Source: Acidobacteriota bacterium (GTDB lineage: Bacteria > Acidobacteriota > Terriglobia > Versatilivoradales > Versatilivoraceae). From it: DNA of 10,533 bases. Made by a program: the position numbers and the translations under genes. Under the pieces are notes generated by a model. That model saw only the letters and a list, made by a program, of their open reading frames with translations. It made no database searches and had not been told where the DNA came from. Position 1 is the stretch's first letter. Each line of letters opens with the position of its first letter. Location: assembly GCA_028875135.1 (NCBI GenBank), contig JAPPFQ010000092.1, positions 1,605-12,137 of the forward strand. The letters are read 5' to 3'. Below, piece by piece: positions 1 through 7,710 of the stretch.

Positions 1-1346
1 GCGCGGCGGGCCGCCTGGTGGTAGAAGCCGACCATCTCCTGGTCGTCGCGGTCCATGAAGTCGATCTTGACGCCGGCGATCCCCCAGTCCTCATACAGCT
101 TGAAGGCCTCTTCCATCTGCGCCCGGGCTCTCTTCCAGTGCAGCCACAGCAGGATGCCGACCCCCCGCTTCCGCCCGTACCCGATCAAGGAGGGGAGATC
201 GAGCTCGGACTGGCTTCGGGTGATGTCCCCCTCTTCTTCCGTGCCCTGATGCCAGCCGGCATCGATCTGGAGGTACTCCAGGCTGTGGTCGGCGGCGAAG
301 TCCAGGTAGTGCTTCATGGTCGCCGTATTCATTCCGGGCTCGAATCCGACCCCTTTGGCGCTGGTGCCGTTCCACCAGTGCCAGGCGGCCTTACCGGGAC
401 GGATCCAGGAGGTATCGGCTATCCGGGTCGGCTCGTTGAGGTGCAGCAGCAGCCCGTTGTTCTCGATCAGTTTCCCCGGGGTCCTGCCCAGGAGGAAGAC
501 GCGCCAGGGCGACTGCAGGGGCGCTGCCGTCCGGACCTTCACTCCCGGACGGCGCGGATGGGGAGAGAGGCGGCTTTCCAGCGTTTCCGGAATGCCCGGA
601 ACGGGGGTCAGGTACATGCCGGCGTAGTCGGTGATGTTGGCCTCGGCGAGGGCCAGCCAGGAACCTGCGAGGGTCTGCAACAGCAGCGGCAGGCCGACGA
701 TGGCGCCGGGCTGCAGGCGCCACAGTGGTTGGGGATTGAACTCCGACTCGTAGTTGGTGGCGAAGCCCCGCAGTTGCAGCACCCAGGCGCGGCAGCCCTC
801 CGGGAAAAAGAAGGTGGAGTTTTCTTCGACCAGGTCCACATCCGACAGGCCGGGTTGAGACGGAACACGGTAGCGAAAGGCGGCTCCCTCGTCGTAGGCG
901 CGAAAGACCAGGTCCAGACGGCGGCCGGAAGGCGTGCTCTCCCGAAGGCGAAGGACCCCCTGGCGGAAAGCGTTCCGCAGCTCCTCCCGGGTTCCGTAGG
1001 GGAGACGGTAGCGCTCGTCCCCGGACGAAGCCTCCCAGTCCAGCAGGACGAAATCCCGCGCAAGCGGAGGCCCGCCCTTGAGATCCAGCCCCAGCCAGGA
1101 ATCCCTCACCACCGTCGCCCCATTGAAGCTGATGCGATAGTAGGGACGGACACCCCTGGGATAGGGGGTCCGCAGTTCCTTCAGACCGACCCTGACGGTG
1201 ACCTGGCCGTTGGGCGAGCGGAGATGAAAATCACGGGCCAGGAGCGCCGGATTGGAAACTACTTGCAGCGCACAGAGTATCAAGGCCGCGAACGCCGTCT
1301 TGAGCGGGGGGATGGGTCGCCGGGAGGTGGTCGTGTGGTCATCCAT
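1..1346 (-). CDS. Glycoside hydrolase family 97 alpha-glycosidase, probably retaining type (3' part missing)
   Basis: Partial gene: 448 codons are open from the ATG at 1346 to the left edge; GH97 proteins usually have about 620-740 residues. Residues about 12-37 form a signal peptide (basic and proline start, hydrophobic AFAALILCAL, cleavage probably after LLA at 37), so the enzyme is exported. Residues 39 to about 300 match the GH97 N-terminal beta-sandwich. The catalytic barrel begins near WHWWN (322-326), followed by IDAGW (361-365) and KIDFMDRDDQEM (from residue 427). GH97 enzymes hydrolyse alpha-glucosides or alpha-galactosides. In retaining members an Asp after beta-strand 4 is the nucleophile, whereas inverting SusB-type enzymes lack it; Asp429 in KIDFMD fits the retaining, alpha-galactosidase-like group. 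The acid/base Glu would lie beyond the edge. A GGAG at 1353-1356 sits 6 nt before the ATG and supports this start. The gene is divergent from the DUF1553 gene. Family is secure; subtype is inferred. Confidence 0.93.
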   Translation of the reverse strand, partial: MDDHTTTSRRPIPPLKTAFAALILCALQVVSNPALLARDFHLRSPNGQVTVRVGLKELRTPYPRGVRPYYRISFNGATVVRDSWLGLDLKGGPPLARDFVLLDWEASSGDERYRLPYGTREELRNAFRQGVLRLRESTPSGRRLDLVFRAYDEGAAFRYRVPSQPGLSDVDLVEENSTFFFPEGCRAWVLQLRGFATNYESEFNPQPLWRLQPGAIVGLPLLLQTLAGSWLALAEANITDYAGMYLTPVPGIPETLESRLSPHPRRPGVKVRTAAPLQSPWRVFLLGRTPGKLIENNGLLLHLNEPTRIADTSWIRPGKAAWHWWNGTSAKGVGFEPGMNTATMKHYLDFAADHSLEYLQIDAGWHQGTEEEGDITRSQSELDLPSLIGYGRKRGVGILLWLHWKRARAQMEEAFKLYEDWGIAGVKIDFMDRDDQEMVGFYHQAARR

Positions 1347-1520
1347 TGAAGGCTCCGGCCTTGGGTTGCCAGGCTATCCTAGTACAACTCCGGGGTTCCG
1401 TTCACAATGACGTCCAAAAGCAGCCCGCTTGCAAACTCAACCGACCGCCAATCGAAAGGACCGCTCCAGCGCCTTCCGCTTGACCCGCAGCTTTGTCGAC
1501 TTGTAAGGTTTTTTCTTCGA

Positions 1521-1526
1521 TATAAT
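1521..1526 (+). promoter_or_regulatory. Candidate -10 box for the PSCyt1/DUF1553 transcription unit
   Basis: A perfect TATAAT lies inside a short AT-rich stretch (1501-1528) in otherwise GC-rich DNA, about 30 bp before the start codon at 1556. The best upstream match to a -35 box is TTGTAA at 1501-1506, with a spacer of only 14 bp, so a standard sigma-70 -35 is missing or weak. A transcript starting near 1533 would give a leader of about 23 nt that includes the ribosome binding site at 1546-1549. The position in the divergent region suits a promoter for the rightward genes. Confidence 0.45.
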
Positions 1527-1545
1527 TACCATGGCTGCGAATGAC

Positions 1546-1549
1546 GGAG
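1546..1549 (+). promoter_or_regulatory. Shine-Dalgarno GGAG deciding the start at 1556
   Basis: GGAG stands 6 nt before the ATG at 1556. The in-frame ATG at 1541, five codons upstream, has no purine-rich site before it. Starting at 1556 also puts the signal peptide close to the N-terminus. I therefore prefer 1556 to the longer reading. Confidence 0.6.
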
Positions 1550-1555
1550 TCGTCC

Positions 1556-4279
1556 ATGGCTGTAACCCGCATTTCTCACCGCGTGACCGTCCTGCTCTTG
1601 CAGGCCATCCTGGTTCCCTGCCTCGCCACCGCTGAACCCGCCGACCCGATCTTCGAAGAAGAGATCAAACCCCTGTTGCTGGCCCGATGCAACGCCTGTC
1701 ACTCGGAGGGAGAACGGACCAGCGGTTTTTCGGTGGCGAGCCTGCATTCGGTAATCTCCGGCGGGAACAAGCACGGGAAGGCGGTGCTGGAGGGCGATGC
1801 GGAGGCAAGCCCGCTCGTCCGCCTCCTCAAGGGACAGATCCATCCCCGGATGCCTCTGGGCGGAGTCTTGACGGAGAGCGAGATCGCCCGGATTGAAAAC
1901 TGGATTGGCAGCCTGCAGCCGACGGCGGCAGTTGAATCCGAGCCTTGGCTCTGGCCTTTCCAGCAACCGGTCAAGACCGTTCCTCCCGAAGTCGAGAAGT
2001 CCGGCTGGGTACGCAATCCTATCGACCGTTTCATCCTGAGCAGGCTGGAGCAGGAGAACGGGTCGTCTCCCGCACCCCCCGCCTCCAGGCGGACGCTGGC
2101 GCGGCGCCTCTACCTGGACCTGGTCGGGATGCCGCCCTCGCCCGAGGAGATGCGACGCTTTCTCGATGATCCGTCGCCCAACGCCTACGAGAAACTGGTG
2201 GACACCCTGTTGGCCGACGCCCGGTATGGAGAGCGTTGGGGCCGCCACTGGCTGGACCTGGTCCGCTACGGAGAGTCGGACGGCATGGAGGGCGACATTC
2301 TCATCGGGAACGCCTGGCGCTATCGGGATTGGGTGATCGAGGCCTTCAATTCCGATCTGCCCTACGACCGGTTCGTCACGCTTCAACTGGCGGGCGGCGA
2401 CGAGCACAGCCGCAAGGCCTGGTACAAGCCGGAAATTCAGGGACACATTCCCGCCGGTTTCCTGCGGCTGGCCCCCTGGGATCTCGGCAACCTGGCGTCC
2501 GAACAGTTGAGGCAGGACTTCCTGGATGAAGTCACCACGGCCACCGGGTCCATCTTCCTGGGGTTGACTCTAGGCTGCGCCCGCTGCCACGACCACAAGT
2601 ACGATCCCATTCCCGCCAGGGACTACTTTCGCTTCCAGGCTTTCTTCAACGCCGTCCGGGTGCCCCTGCCCCCCAATACCTCCGGCATTTCGCCCGAAGA
2701 GTTCGTCGTCCCCTACCAGGACCCTCATTTCAGAACCCTGGCCGAATCCAAGATCAAACAGTACCGGGAACGCCTCGAAAACGGAGCGGAAAAGCAGGAG
2801 TTGGCGGCGCTCGAAATGGCGCTGCTGGACAAGCTGATCTCAAAGAAGATGTCGGAGGGAGCCTCGGACAAGCTCACCGCCGCCGACCTGGAGCTCGAAT
2901 TGGCACGGAAGGAACAGAAGGTCTTTTCGGCCGAGGAAAGGGCGGAATACGAACGCTTGAAGGAGAAAGCCGGACGCACGCTGGAGCAGGCGGACCACCG
3001 CGCCCTGGCCGGCTATGAAGAACGGCTGCTCGAGAAGCTCACCGCGGCTTATGCCGCCGGGGCCACCGATCCGCCGGGACGCTTCCGGGCGCTGACCCTG
3101 GCGGATGTCCGGGCTGAAGCCCGCCGGGTGAATCGACCCTCCAGGTACTTTACTCGGGAAGAGAAGCAGCGGCATCTCGAACTATCCGACACCATGGAGG
3201 TCCTGCGGCGCCGGCTGTTGCGCTGGAGGCCGCTGGCCCTGACGGTCACCAACGTCATCGGGCCTCCTCTGGGACCCGGAATCCCGGCAACCCGCGTGCT
3301 GAAGGGCGGGGATTACCGGCAACCCGGAGAGGCGGTCGAGCCCGGCTTCCCCAGCGCCGTCACCGGCAGCGACACCGCGGCCGTGCTGGAAAAGGACCGC
3401 TACCGCCAGTATCCGACCCGGGGACGTCGGATGACGCTGGCCAAGTGGATCGCCAGTCCCCGGAATCCGCTCACCGCCCGGGTGATGGTCAACCGCATCT
3501 GGCAGCAGCGCTTCGGACGCGGCATCGTGGAAACTTCCAGTGACTTCGGGAAGAACGGCGACCGCCCCACCCACCCCGAGCTGCTGGATTGGCTGGCAGT
3601 GCGGTTCGTGGAAGAAGGCTGGAGCGTGAAGGCCATGCATCGGCTCATGGTGACCAGCAGCACCTACCGCCAGTCGGCCGACAATCCCGGGGTCGGGCAG
3701 CCCTCCCGGGACCCGGAGAACCGCCTGTTGTGGCGCTTCAACCGCCGCCGGCTCGAGGCGGAGGCCATCCGGGACAGCATTCTTTCCGCCAGCGGCCGCT
3801 TGAACCTGGAGCGAAGAGGGCCCAGCGTCTTTCCACCTCTGCCCGACGACATGAAGGACCTGAGCCGCCCCGCGCGGGCCGGCGGGTCCATGTGGGAGCC
3901 CAACGAACGGGAACGCGACGCCCGGCGGCGCTCGGTCTACATCTTTCAGAGGCGGTCGCTCCCGCTGCCCATGATGTCCTCGTTCGATGCTCCGGTCTTC
4001 AACGAGTCCTGTGAACGCCGCAGCGTCACCACCACCCCTCTGCAAGCCCTTTCGATGATGAACGGCCGGCTGGTGAACGAGGAAGCCGCTCACCTGGCCA
4101 CCCGCGTGGCAAGAGAAGCCGGGGGCCGGCGGCAGGATCGGGTGGTCCGACTGTTCGAGATCGCGTTGAACCGCCCGCCCGACCAGGCCGAGCAGCAGCA
4201 GTTCGTGGAGTTTCAGGGGTCTCTGGAAGGCATTTGCCGAGTCATCCTAAATTCCAACGAGTTTTTGTTCATGGACTAA
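1556..4279 (+). CDS. Planctomycete-type cytochrome c (PSCyt1)-DUF1549-DUF1553 domain protein
   Basis: A 907-residue exported protein with the usual architecture of this family. The signal peptide covers about 1-26 (hydrophobic VTVLLLQAILV, then LATA). PSCyt1 (PF07635) follows, with heme motif CNACH at 45-49 and a likely distal ligand Met99 in RMPLGG. DUF1549/PSCyt2 (PF07583) begins near NPIDRFIL (154) and contains a second CxxCH, CARCHDHK, at 341-348. A highly charged, probably helical or coiled-coil stretch covers about 395-545. The pre-DUF1553 signature VLKGGDYRQPGEAV is near 581-594. DUF1553/PSD1 (PF07587) starts near MTLAKWIASP (626) and runs to the end, including CERRSVTTTPLQAL. The family is abundant in Planctomycetota, Verrucomicrobiota and Acidobacteriota and usually sits beside a DUF1501 gene, as here. 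Its reaction is not established; extracytoplasmic heme-based electron transfer is an inference. An alternative start at 1541 would add five residues. Confidence 0.95.
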   Translation: MAVTRISHRVTVLLLQAILVPCLATAEPADPIFEEEIKPLLLARCNACHSEGERTSGFSVASLHSVISGGNKHGKAVLEGDAEASPLVRLLKGQIHPRMPLGGVLTESEIARIENWIGSLQPTAAVESEPWLWPFQQPVKTVPPEVEKSGWVRNPIDRFILSRLEQENGSSPAPPASRRTLARRLYLDLVGMPPSPEEMRRFLDDPSPNAYEKLVDTLLADARYGERWGRHWLDLVRYGESDGMEGDILIGNAWRYRDWVIEAFNSDLPYDRFVTLQLAGGDEHSRKAWYKPEIQGHIPAGFLRLAPWDLGNLASEQLRQDFLDEVTTATGSIFLGLTLGCARCHDHKYDPIPARDYFRFQAFFNAVRVPLPPNTSGISPEEFVVPYQDPHFRTLAESKIKQYRERLENGAEKQELAALEMALLDKLISKKMSEGASDKLTAADLELELARKEQKVFSAEERAEYERLKEKAGRTLEQADHRALAGYEERLLEKLTAAYAAGATDPPGRFRALTLADVRAEARRVNRPSRYFTREEKQRHLELSDTMEVLRRRLLRWRPLALTVTNVIGPPLGPGIPATRVLKGGDYRQPGEAVEPGFPSAVTGSDTAAVLEKDRYRQYPTRGRRMTLAKWIASPRNPLTARVMVNRIWQQRFGRGIVETSSDFGKNGDRPTHPELLDWLAVRFVEEGWSVKAMHRLMVTSSTYRQSADNPGVGQPSRDPENRLLWRFNRRRLEAEAIRDSILSASGRLNLERRGPSVFPPLPDDMKDLSRPARAGGSMWEPNERERDARRRSVYIFQRRSLPLPMMSSFDAPVFNESCERRSVTTTPLQALSMMNGRLVNEEAAHLATRVAREAGGRRQDRVVRLFEIALNRPPDQAEQQQFVEFQGSLEGICRVILNSNEFLFMD

Positions 4280-4340
4280 GGTTAAGGTAAAATAGCGTCC
4301 ACAAAATCCGGTCCAAAGGCACCCGCACAGGGATTCCACT

Positions 4341-5768
4341 ATGAGCCCTCTACCCTCCCGCAGAGAGTTTCTGAAGAACTCCTACCTGGGCCTCGGCAGC
4401 CTGGCCCTGATGGATCTGCTGGCAGGCGATGCCGGCGCCTCGGCCGGTTCGGCCGAGAATCCGCTGTTGCCCAAGCCGGCTCACTTGCCGTCCAGGGCCA
4501 AGCGCTGCATCTTTCTCTTCATGGAAGGTGGAGTGAGCCAGATGGACACCTTCGAGTACCGGCCGGTCCTCGACAAGTATGCCGGGCAGCAGATGCCCTC
4601 GGTCCGCGGGACCGACCTGGACGTGGCCAGCCTCGGGTCCGCCCACAACCGCATCATTCCTTCCCCCTTCAGCTTCGCCCGACACGGCCAGTCGGGCCGC
4701 TGGATGTCGGAACTGCTGCCCCACCTGTCGACCTGTGTCGACGACATGGCCTTTCTCCACGGTGTCACCGTCGACAGCAGCAATCACGCTCCGGCCGTCT
4801 ATCATTCCCTGACGGGACAGATCCTTCCCGGCGGAGCGGCCATCGGGGCCTGGATGACCTATGGCCTGGGGAGCGAAAACCGGAATCTGCCCGGATTTAT
4901 CGTGCTGGGTCAGGGAGCTCCCGCGGTGGGCGGCGCGTCCCAGTGGAGCCACGGGTTTCTGCCCGCCGTCCACCAGGGCACGCTCTTCCGACCGGGCTCC
5001 AATCCCATCGCCGATCTGCACCCGCCGGCCGGGACCTCACCGGGCGGCCGCCGCAGCGAGCTCGACCTGCTCAAATGGCTGAACCGGAGGCACGCCGGCC
5101 GGCGCACCCACACCGGGGACCTGGAGGCGCGAATCGCCGCCTACGAGATGGCCTTCCAGATGCAGAGCGCGGCGCCGGAATTGATCGATATCTCCGGGGA
5201 GTCGGAAGCCACCCGGAAGCTCTACGGGCTCGACGACCCGGTTGCGGGCACCTTCGGCCGCCAGTGCCTGATGGCCCGCCGCATGGTGGAGCGGGGGGTT
5301 CGATTCGTCAAGCTGCTGCACGGCAAGGGCAAACCCTGGGACCAGCACGGGGACCTGGCCGGCCGCCTGCCGGTCTTGTGTCATGAAGTCGATCAGCCCA
5401 TTGCCGGCCTGCTGAAGGACCTGAAATCCCGGGGAATGCTGGAAGAGACCCTGGTGGTGTGGGCCTCGGAGATGGGAAGGACGCCTTTCGATTCCAACGT
5501 GGTTTCCGACAAACCCGGCCGGGACCACAATCGCTTCGGGCTGGTCATGTGGATGGCCGGCGGAGACGTTCGCCCCGGAGCCACCTTCGGACAGACCGAC
5601 GAATTCGCGCTCCGCAGCGCCGGAGAATCTCTGCCGGTGCGTGACGTGCACGCCACCCTGCTTCGCCTCATGGGACTCGACCAGCACCAGTTGACCTTCC
5701 TCCATGCGGGACGCTTCAAGCGGCTTTCCGATATCGGCGGACGCGTCATCGACGAAATCCTGCTTTGA
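4341..5768 (+). CDS. DUF1501 family protein, Tat-exported, alkaline phosphatase/sulfatase-like fold
   Basis: 475 residues, a typical length for DUF1501 (PF07394). A twin-arginine signal, SRREFLK, is at residues 6-12, followed by a hydrophobic stretch (YLGLGSLALMDLLAG), which predicts export of a folded protein. Family signatures are visible: FLFMEGGVSQMDTF (58-71; many relatives have GGPSH here), HAPAVYHSLTGQ, ASEMGRTPF (375-383) and GRDHNRFG (393-400) followed by GGDVRPG. The Asp/His-rich motifs resemble metal sites of the alkaline phosphatase superfamily; binding and activity are inferred, not shown. The gene lies 61 bp after the DUF1553 gene in the same direction, the common pairing, so the two products probably act in the same compartment and process. 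A weak AGGGA at 4329-4333, 7 nt before the ATG, supports the start. The halogenase-like gene follows after 30 bp. Confidence 0.94.
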   Translation: MSPLPSRREFLKNSYLGLGSLALMDLLAGDAGASAGSAENPLLPKPAHLPSRAKRCIFLFMEGGVSQMDTFEYRPVLDKYAGQQMPSVRGTDLDVASLGSAHNRIIPSPFSFARHGQSGRWMSELLPHLSTCVDDMAFLHGVTVDSSNHAPAVYHSLTGQILPGGAAIGAWMTYGLGSENRNLPGFIVLGQGAPAVGGASQWSHGFLPAVHQGTLFRPGSNPIADLHPPAGTSPGGRRSELDLLKWLNRRHAGRRTHTGDLEARIAAYEMAFQMQSAAPELIDISGESEATRKLYGLDDPVAGTFGRQCLMARRMVERGVRFVKLLHGKGKPWDQHGDLAGRLPVLCHEVDQPIAGLLKDLKSRGMLEETLVVWASEMGRTPFDSNVVSDKPGRDHNRFGLVMWMAGGDVRPGATFGQTDEFALRSAGESLPVRDVHATLLRLMGLDQHQLTFLHAGRFKRLSDIGGRVIDEILL

Positions 5769-5798
5769 CCCGTGTACATTGTTCGACTGTGCTGAGTC

Positions 5799-7526
5799 AT
5801 GCACGATCTCCTGGTCATGGGGAGTGGTGTCGTCGGCAACTTCGCGGCGGCCTACTTCCGGCGCTATTTCCCATCGGTGCGGGTGACGGTGGTGGGCCGT
5901 TCCGATCAGGAACTGCCCATCGTGGGCGAGTCCCTGGTGGAGCTCAGCACCCACTTCCTCCAGGACCTCGGCCTCAGCCGCACCCTCATTGAACAGCACC
6001 TGCCCAAGTACGGTCTCACCTACTACTACAAGCTGGATCCCTCCCGCCCCAGGGACCCCGGCTACATCGTCGACGAAGCTCCATCCAACCCTCCCTTCCC
6101 GTCCTTTCTGATCAACCGGTTCAGCTTCGACGCCGAGCTGCGCCGCCTCAACCGGCAGAAGGGCGTGCGCTGCATCGAGGGCAAGGTCGCGGGGGTGAGC
6201 CTGGGAAACGGCGCGCCCCACCGGGTCACGGTGCAGCGGGCCGATGGGAGGGAGGAGTCGCTGGAGGCCAGCTGGCTGGTGGACGCCACCGGGCGCCGGC
6301 GGCTGCTGGCGCGCCAGTTGGGACTGCAAAACCGGGCTCCCCATCAACGGAGCGCCTTCTGGTTTCGCCTGGTGGACTTCGACCCCTCCATCCTGGATCG
6401 AATCCACGCCTTCAAGAAGGTAAACCGGGCCTACGACTCCTACTACTGCACCCACCACTTCTTCGGGAAAGGCAACTGGGTCTGGTTGATTCCGGTGCGC
6501 AGCGAAGACTCTCGCAGGATGATCAGCATCGGCCTCACCTACCGCCCCGATCTCTTTCCCGGGGAGGTCACCACCACCCGGGAGTTTATGGACTGGATGG
6601 CGGGCGAGCACCCCCTGGTCGGCGATTTCGTCAAGAGCGGCGAGATCGTCGACACCAACGTCTACCGCAACTACATGTACCGGACCAAGCGGCGCTATTC
6701 CTCCCAGGGCTGGTTCCTGATCGGGGATGCCGCCGATACGGTGGACCCTCTCTACAGCACCGGGCTGGCCCTGGCCTCCCTGTCCATTCAGCAGGTGGGA
6801 GCCATGGTCCGCCGGGACCTGGAAGGAAAGCTGTCGGAAGTCTACGTGGAGGACCTGGACCGCGCCTACGCCGGGGTCCACGGCACTTCCAGCCAGATGG
6901 TGGGAACCCTCTATGAAGCCATGGAGGACGGCTTCCAGTGCCACCTGCGCATGAACCTGAGCATCTCCACCATGTTCCACCTGGCCATCCCGCTCATTCT
7001 GAACGACTATTACACCGACTCGGTGGGAGCCCGGTTGGCTGCCCGTTTCGGAGGCCCCGCGGGGATGATTCGGCAGTTGCGTCGGTTCGACCCGCTCATC
7101 TCCCGGGCAGCCAGGAAACTCTCTCCGCCTGAACCCGAGCACTTCATCAAGGTTCAGTCCGCCTTTACCCTGAACTTTCCCTACTTCGAGTACCACCGCG
7201 AAGAGGATATCCCCAGGTCCATCTCTCAGATGTTCCGGCACATGACAGCCATGCGCCTGCGCCTGCTTCGGCTGGCCGGAATCCGATCCTGGTTCGACCC
7301 GGTTCAACTGGGAGCCCTGGTCCAGACCCTACTGTCGGCGGGGGCCGTCGCTTGTTTCGGAAGACGGAGTCTCAAGAACAGCCGGCTGATTCAATGGATG
7401 GTGGCGCCCAGGTCCGGCAAACGCCGGAGGGACGCTTCCGTTACCAGGCCGGCCGGGCACGCAAAGGCGTGGATTCGAAGAATCGCCGATCGGCTCCCGG
7501 CTTCCCGACGCCTGCACCTGCCCTGA
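5799..7526 (+). CDS. Flavin-dependent halogenase-like FAD oxidoreductase (Trp_halogenase superfamily)
   Basis: 575 residues, no signal peptide, presumably cytoplasmic. The N-terminus is a Rossmann FAD-binding motif, GSGVVG (8-13). Next come PIVGES (40-45), then FLQDLGL (53-59), corresponding to the GES...FL..LG segment of flavin-dependent halogenases. The halogenase signature WxWxIP is exact: WVWLIP at 227-232. The second FAD motif is GDAADTVDPLYSTG (309-322), like the GDAA..xDPxxSxG of these enzymes. Lys78, in KYGLTYYYKL, lies where the catalytic Lys79 of PrnA and RebH occurs by residue count; I have no alignment. Known members use FADH2, O2 and chloride or bromide to halogenate aromatic substrates. 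Some relatives with these motifs are hydroxylases or reductases, so halogenation is not proven. The last 40 or so residues are very basic. It starts 30 bp after the DUF1501 gene without a clear Shine-Dalgarno, suggesting cotranscription. Confidence 0.8.
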   Translation: MHDLLVMGSGVVGNFAAAYFRRYFPSVRVTVVGRSDQELPIVGESLVELSTHFLQDLGLSRTLIEQHLPKYGLTYYYKLDPSRPRDPGYIVDEAPSNPPFPSFLINRFSFDAELRRLNRQKGVRCIEGKVAGVSLGNGAPHRVTVQRADGREESLEASWLVDATGRRRLLARQLGLQNRAPHQRSAFWFRLVDFDPSILDRIHAFKKVNRAYDSYYCTHHFFGKGNWVWLIPVRSEDSRRMISIGLTYRPDLFPGEVTTTREFMDWMAGEHPLVGDFVKSGEIVDTNVYRNYMYRTKRRYSSQGWFLIGDAADTVDPLYSTGLALASLSIQQVGAMVRRDLEGKLSEVYVEDLDRAYAGVHGTSSQMVGTLYEAMEDGFQCHLRMNLSISTMFHLAIPLILNDYYTDSVGARLAARFGGPAGMIRQLRRFDPLISRAARKLSPPEPEHFIKVQSAFTLNFPYFEYHREEDIPRSISQMFRHMTAMRLRLLRLAGIRSWFDPVQLGALVQTLLSAGAVACFGRRSLKNSRLIQWMVAPRSGKRRRDASVTRPAGHAKAWIRRIADRLPASRRLHLP

Positions 7527-7581
7527 TCGGTTGGTGCAAGGGAATGGCCGTGGATGAGAGGTTGCTTGCAGCGAAAACGTC

Positions 7582-7621
7582 GCGGGCGAGACCCACCCGG
7601 GAGCGCGGGCGTCTCGCCCGC
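7582..7621. repeat. GC-rich inverted repeat, probable dispersed intergenic element or bidirectional terminator
   Basis: GCGGGCGAGAC (7582-7592) and GTCTCGCCCGC (7611-7621) form a perfect 11-bp inverted repeat around an 18-nt spacer. Inside the spacer, GCGGGCG (7605-7611) can instead pair with CGCCCGC (7615-7621) around a 3-nt loop, giving a competing hairpin. The element lies between two convergent genes. Its spurious translations (PGSAGVSPA on one strand, AGETPALPGG on the other) resemble peptides that recur from intergenic repeats in genomes of this kind; that is from memory and unverified here. There is no T-run after the stem, so a standard intrinsic terminator is not evident. The rest of 7527-7710 shows no gene. 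Confidence 0.6.
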
Positions 7622-7710
7622 ATTTGGCTCGGTACAGCCTGGCCCATCTCCTCCACGCGGATCGACCGGCAACGCGCCAGGGCTTTGCTTCGTTTGGAAG
7701 GCGTGCGTGG

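Noticed and set aside
18..1349. 443-codon open frame on the plus strand
   Set aside because: It lies antisense to the GH97 gene, has no recognisable domain and low-complexity Pro/Gly/Gln-rich sequence; the minus-strand reading carries clear GH97 motifs and a signal peptide.
1370..1410. Possible minus-strand promoter for the GH97 gene (TTGTGA, 17 bp, TACTAG)
   Set aside because: The -10 match is only three of six, indistinguishable from chance.
1531..1635. Short out-of-frame ORF (34 codons) overlapping the start of the DUF1553 gene
   Set aside because: It has no Shine-Dalgarno and no recognisable peptide; the ATG is probably chance.
1526..2446. 306-codon open frame on the minus strand
   Set aside because: Antisense to the PSCyt1/DUF1549 coding region, with no domain and no ribosome binding site seen.
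3182..4093. 303-codon open frame on the minus strand
   Set aside because: Antisense to the DUF1553 domain, whose conserved motifs are on the plus strand.
5037..7307. 756-codon open frame on the minus strand
   Set aside because: It runs antisense through the ends of two well-identified genes and the gap between them. Its Gly/Val/His/Gln-rich composition is typical of antisense frames in GC-rich DNA.
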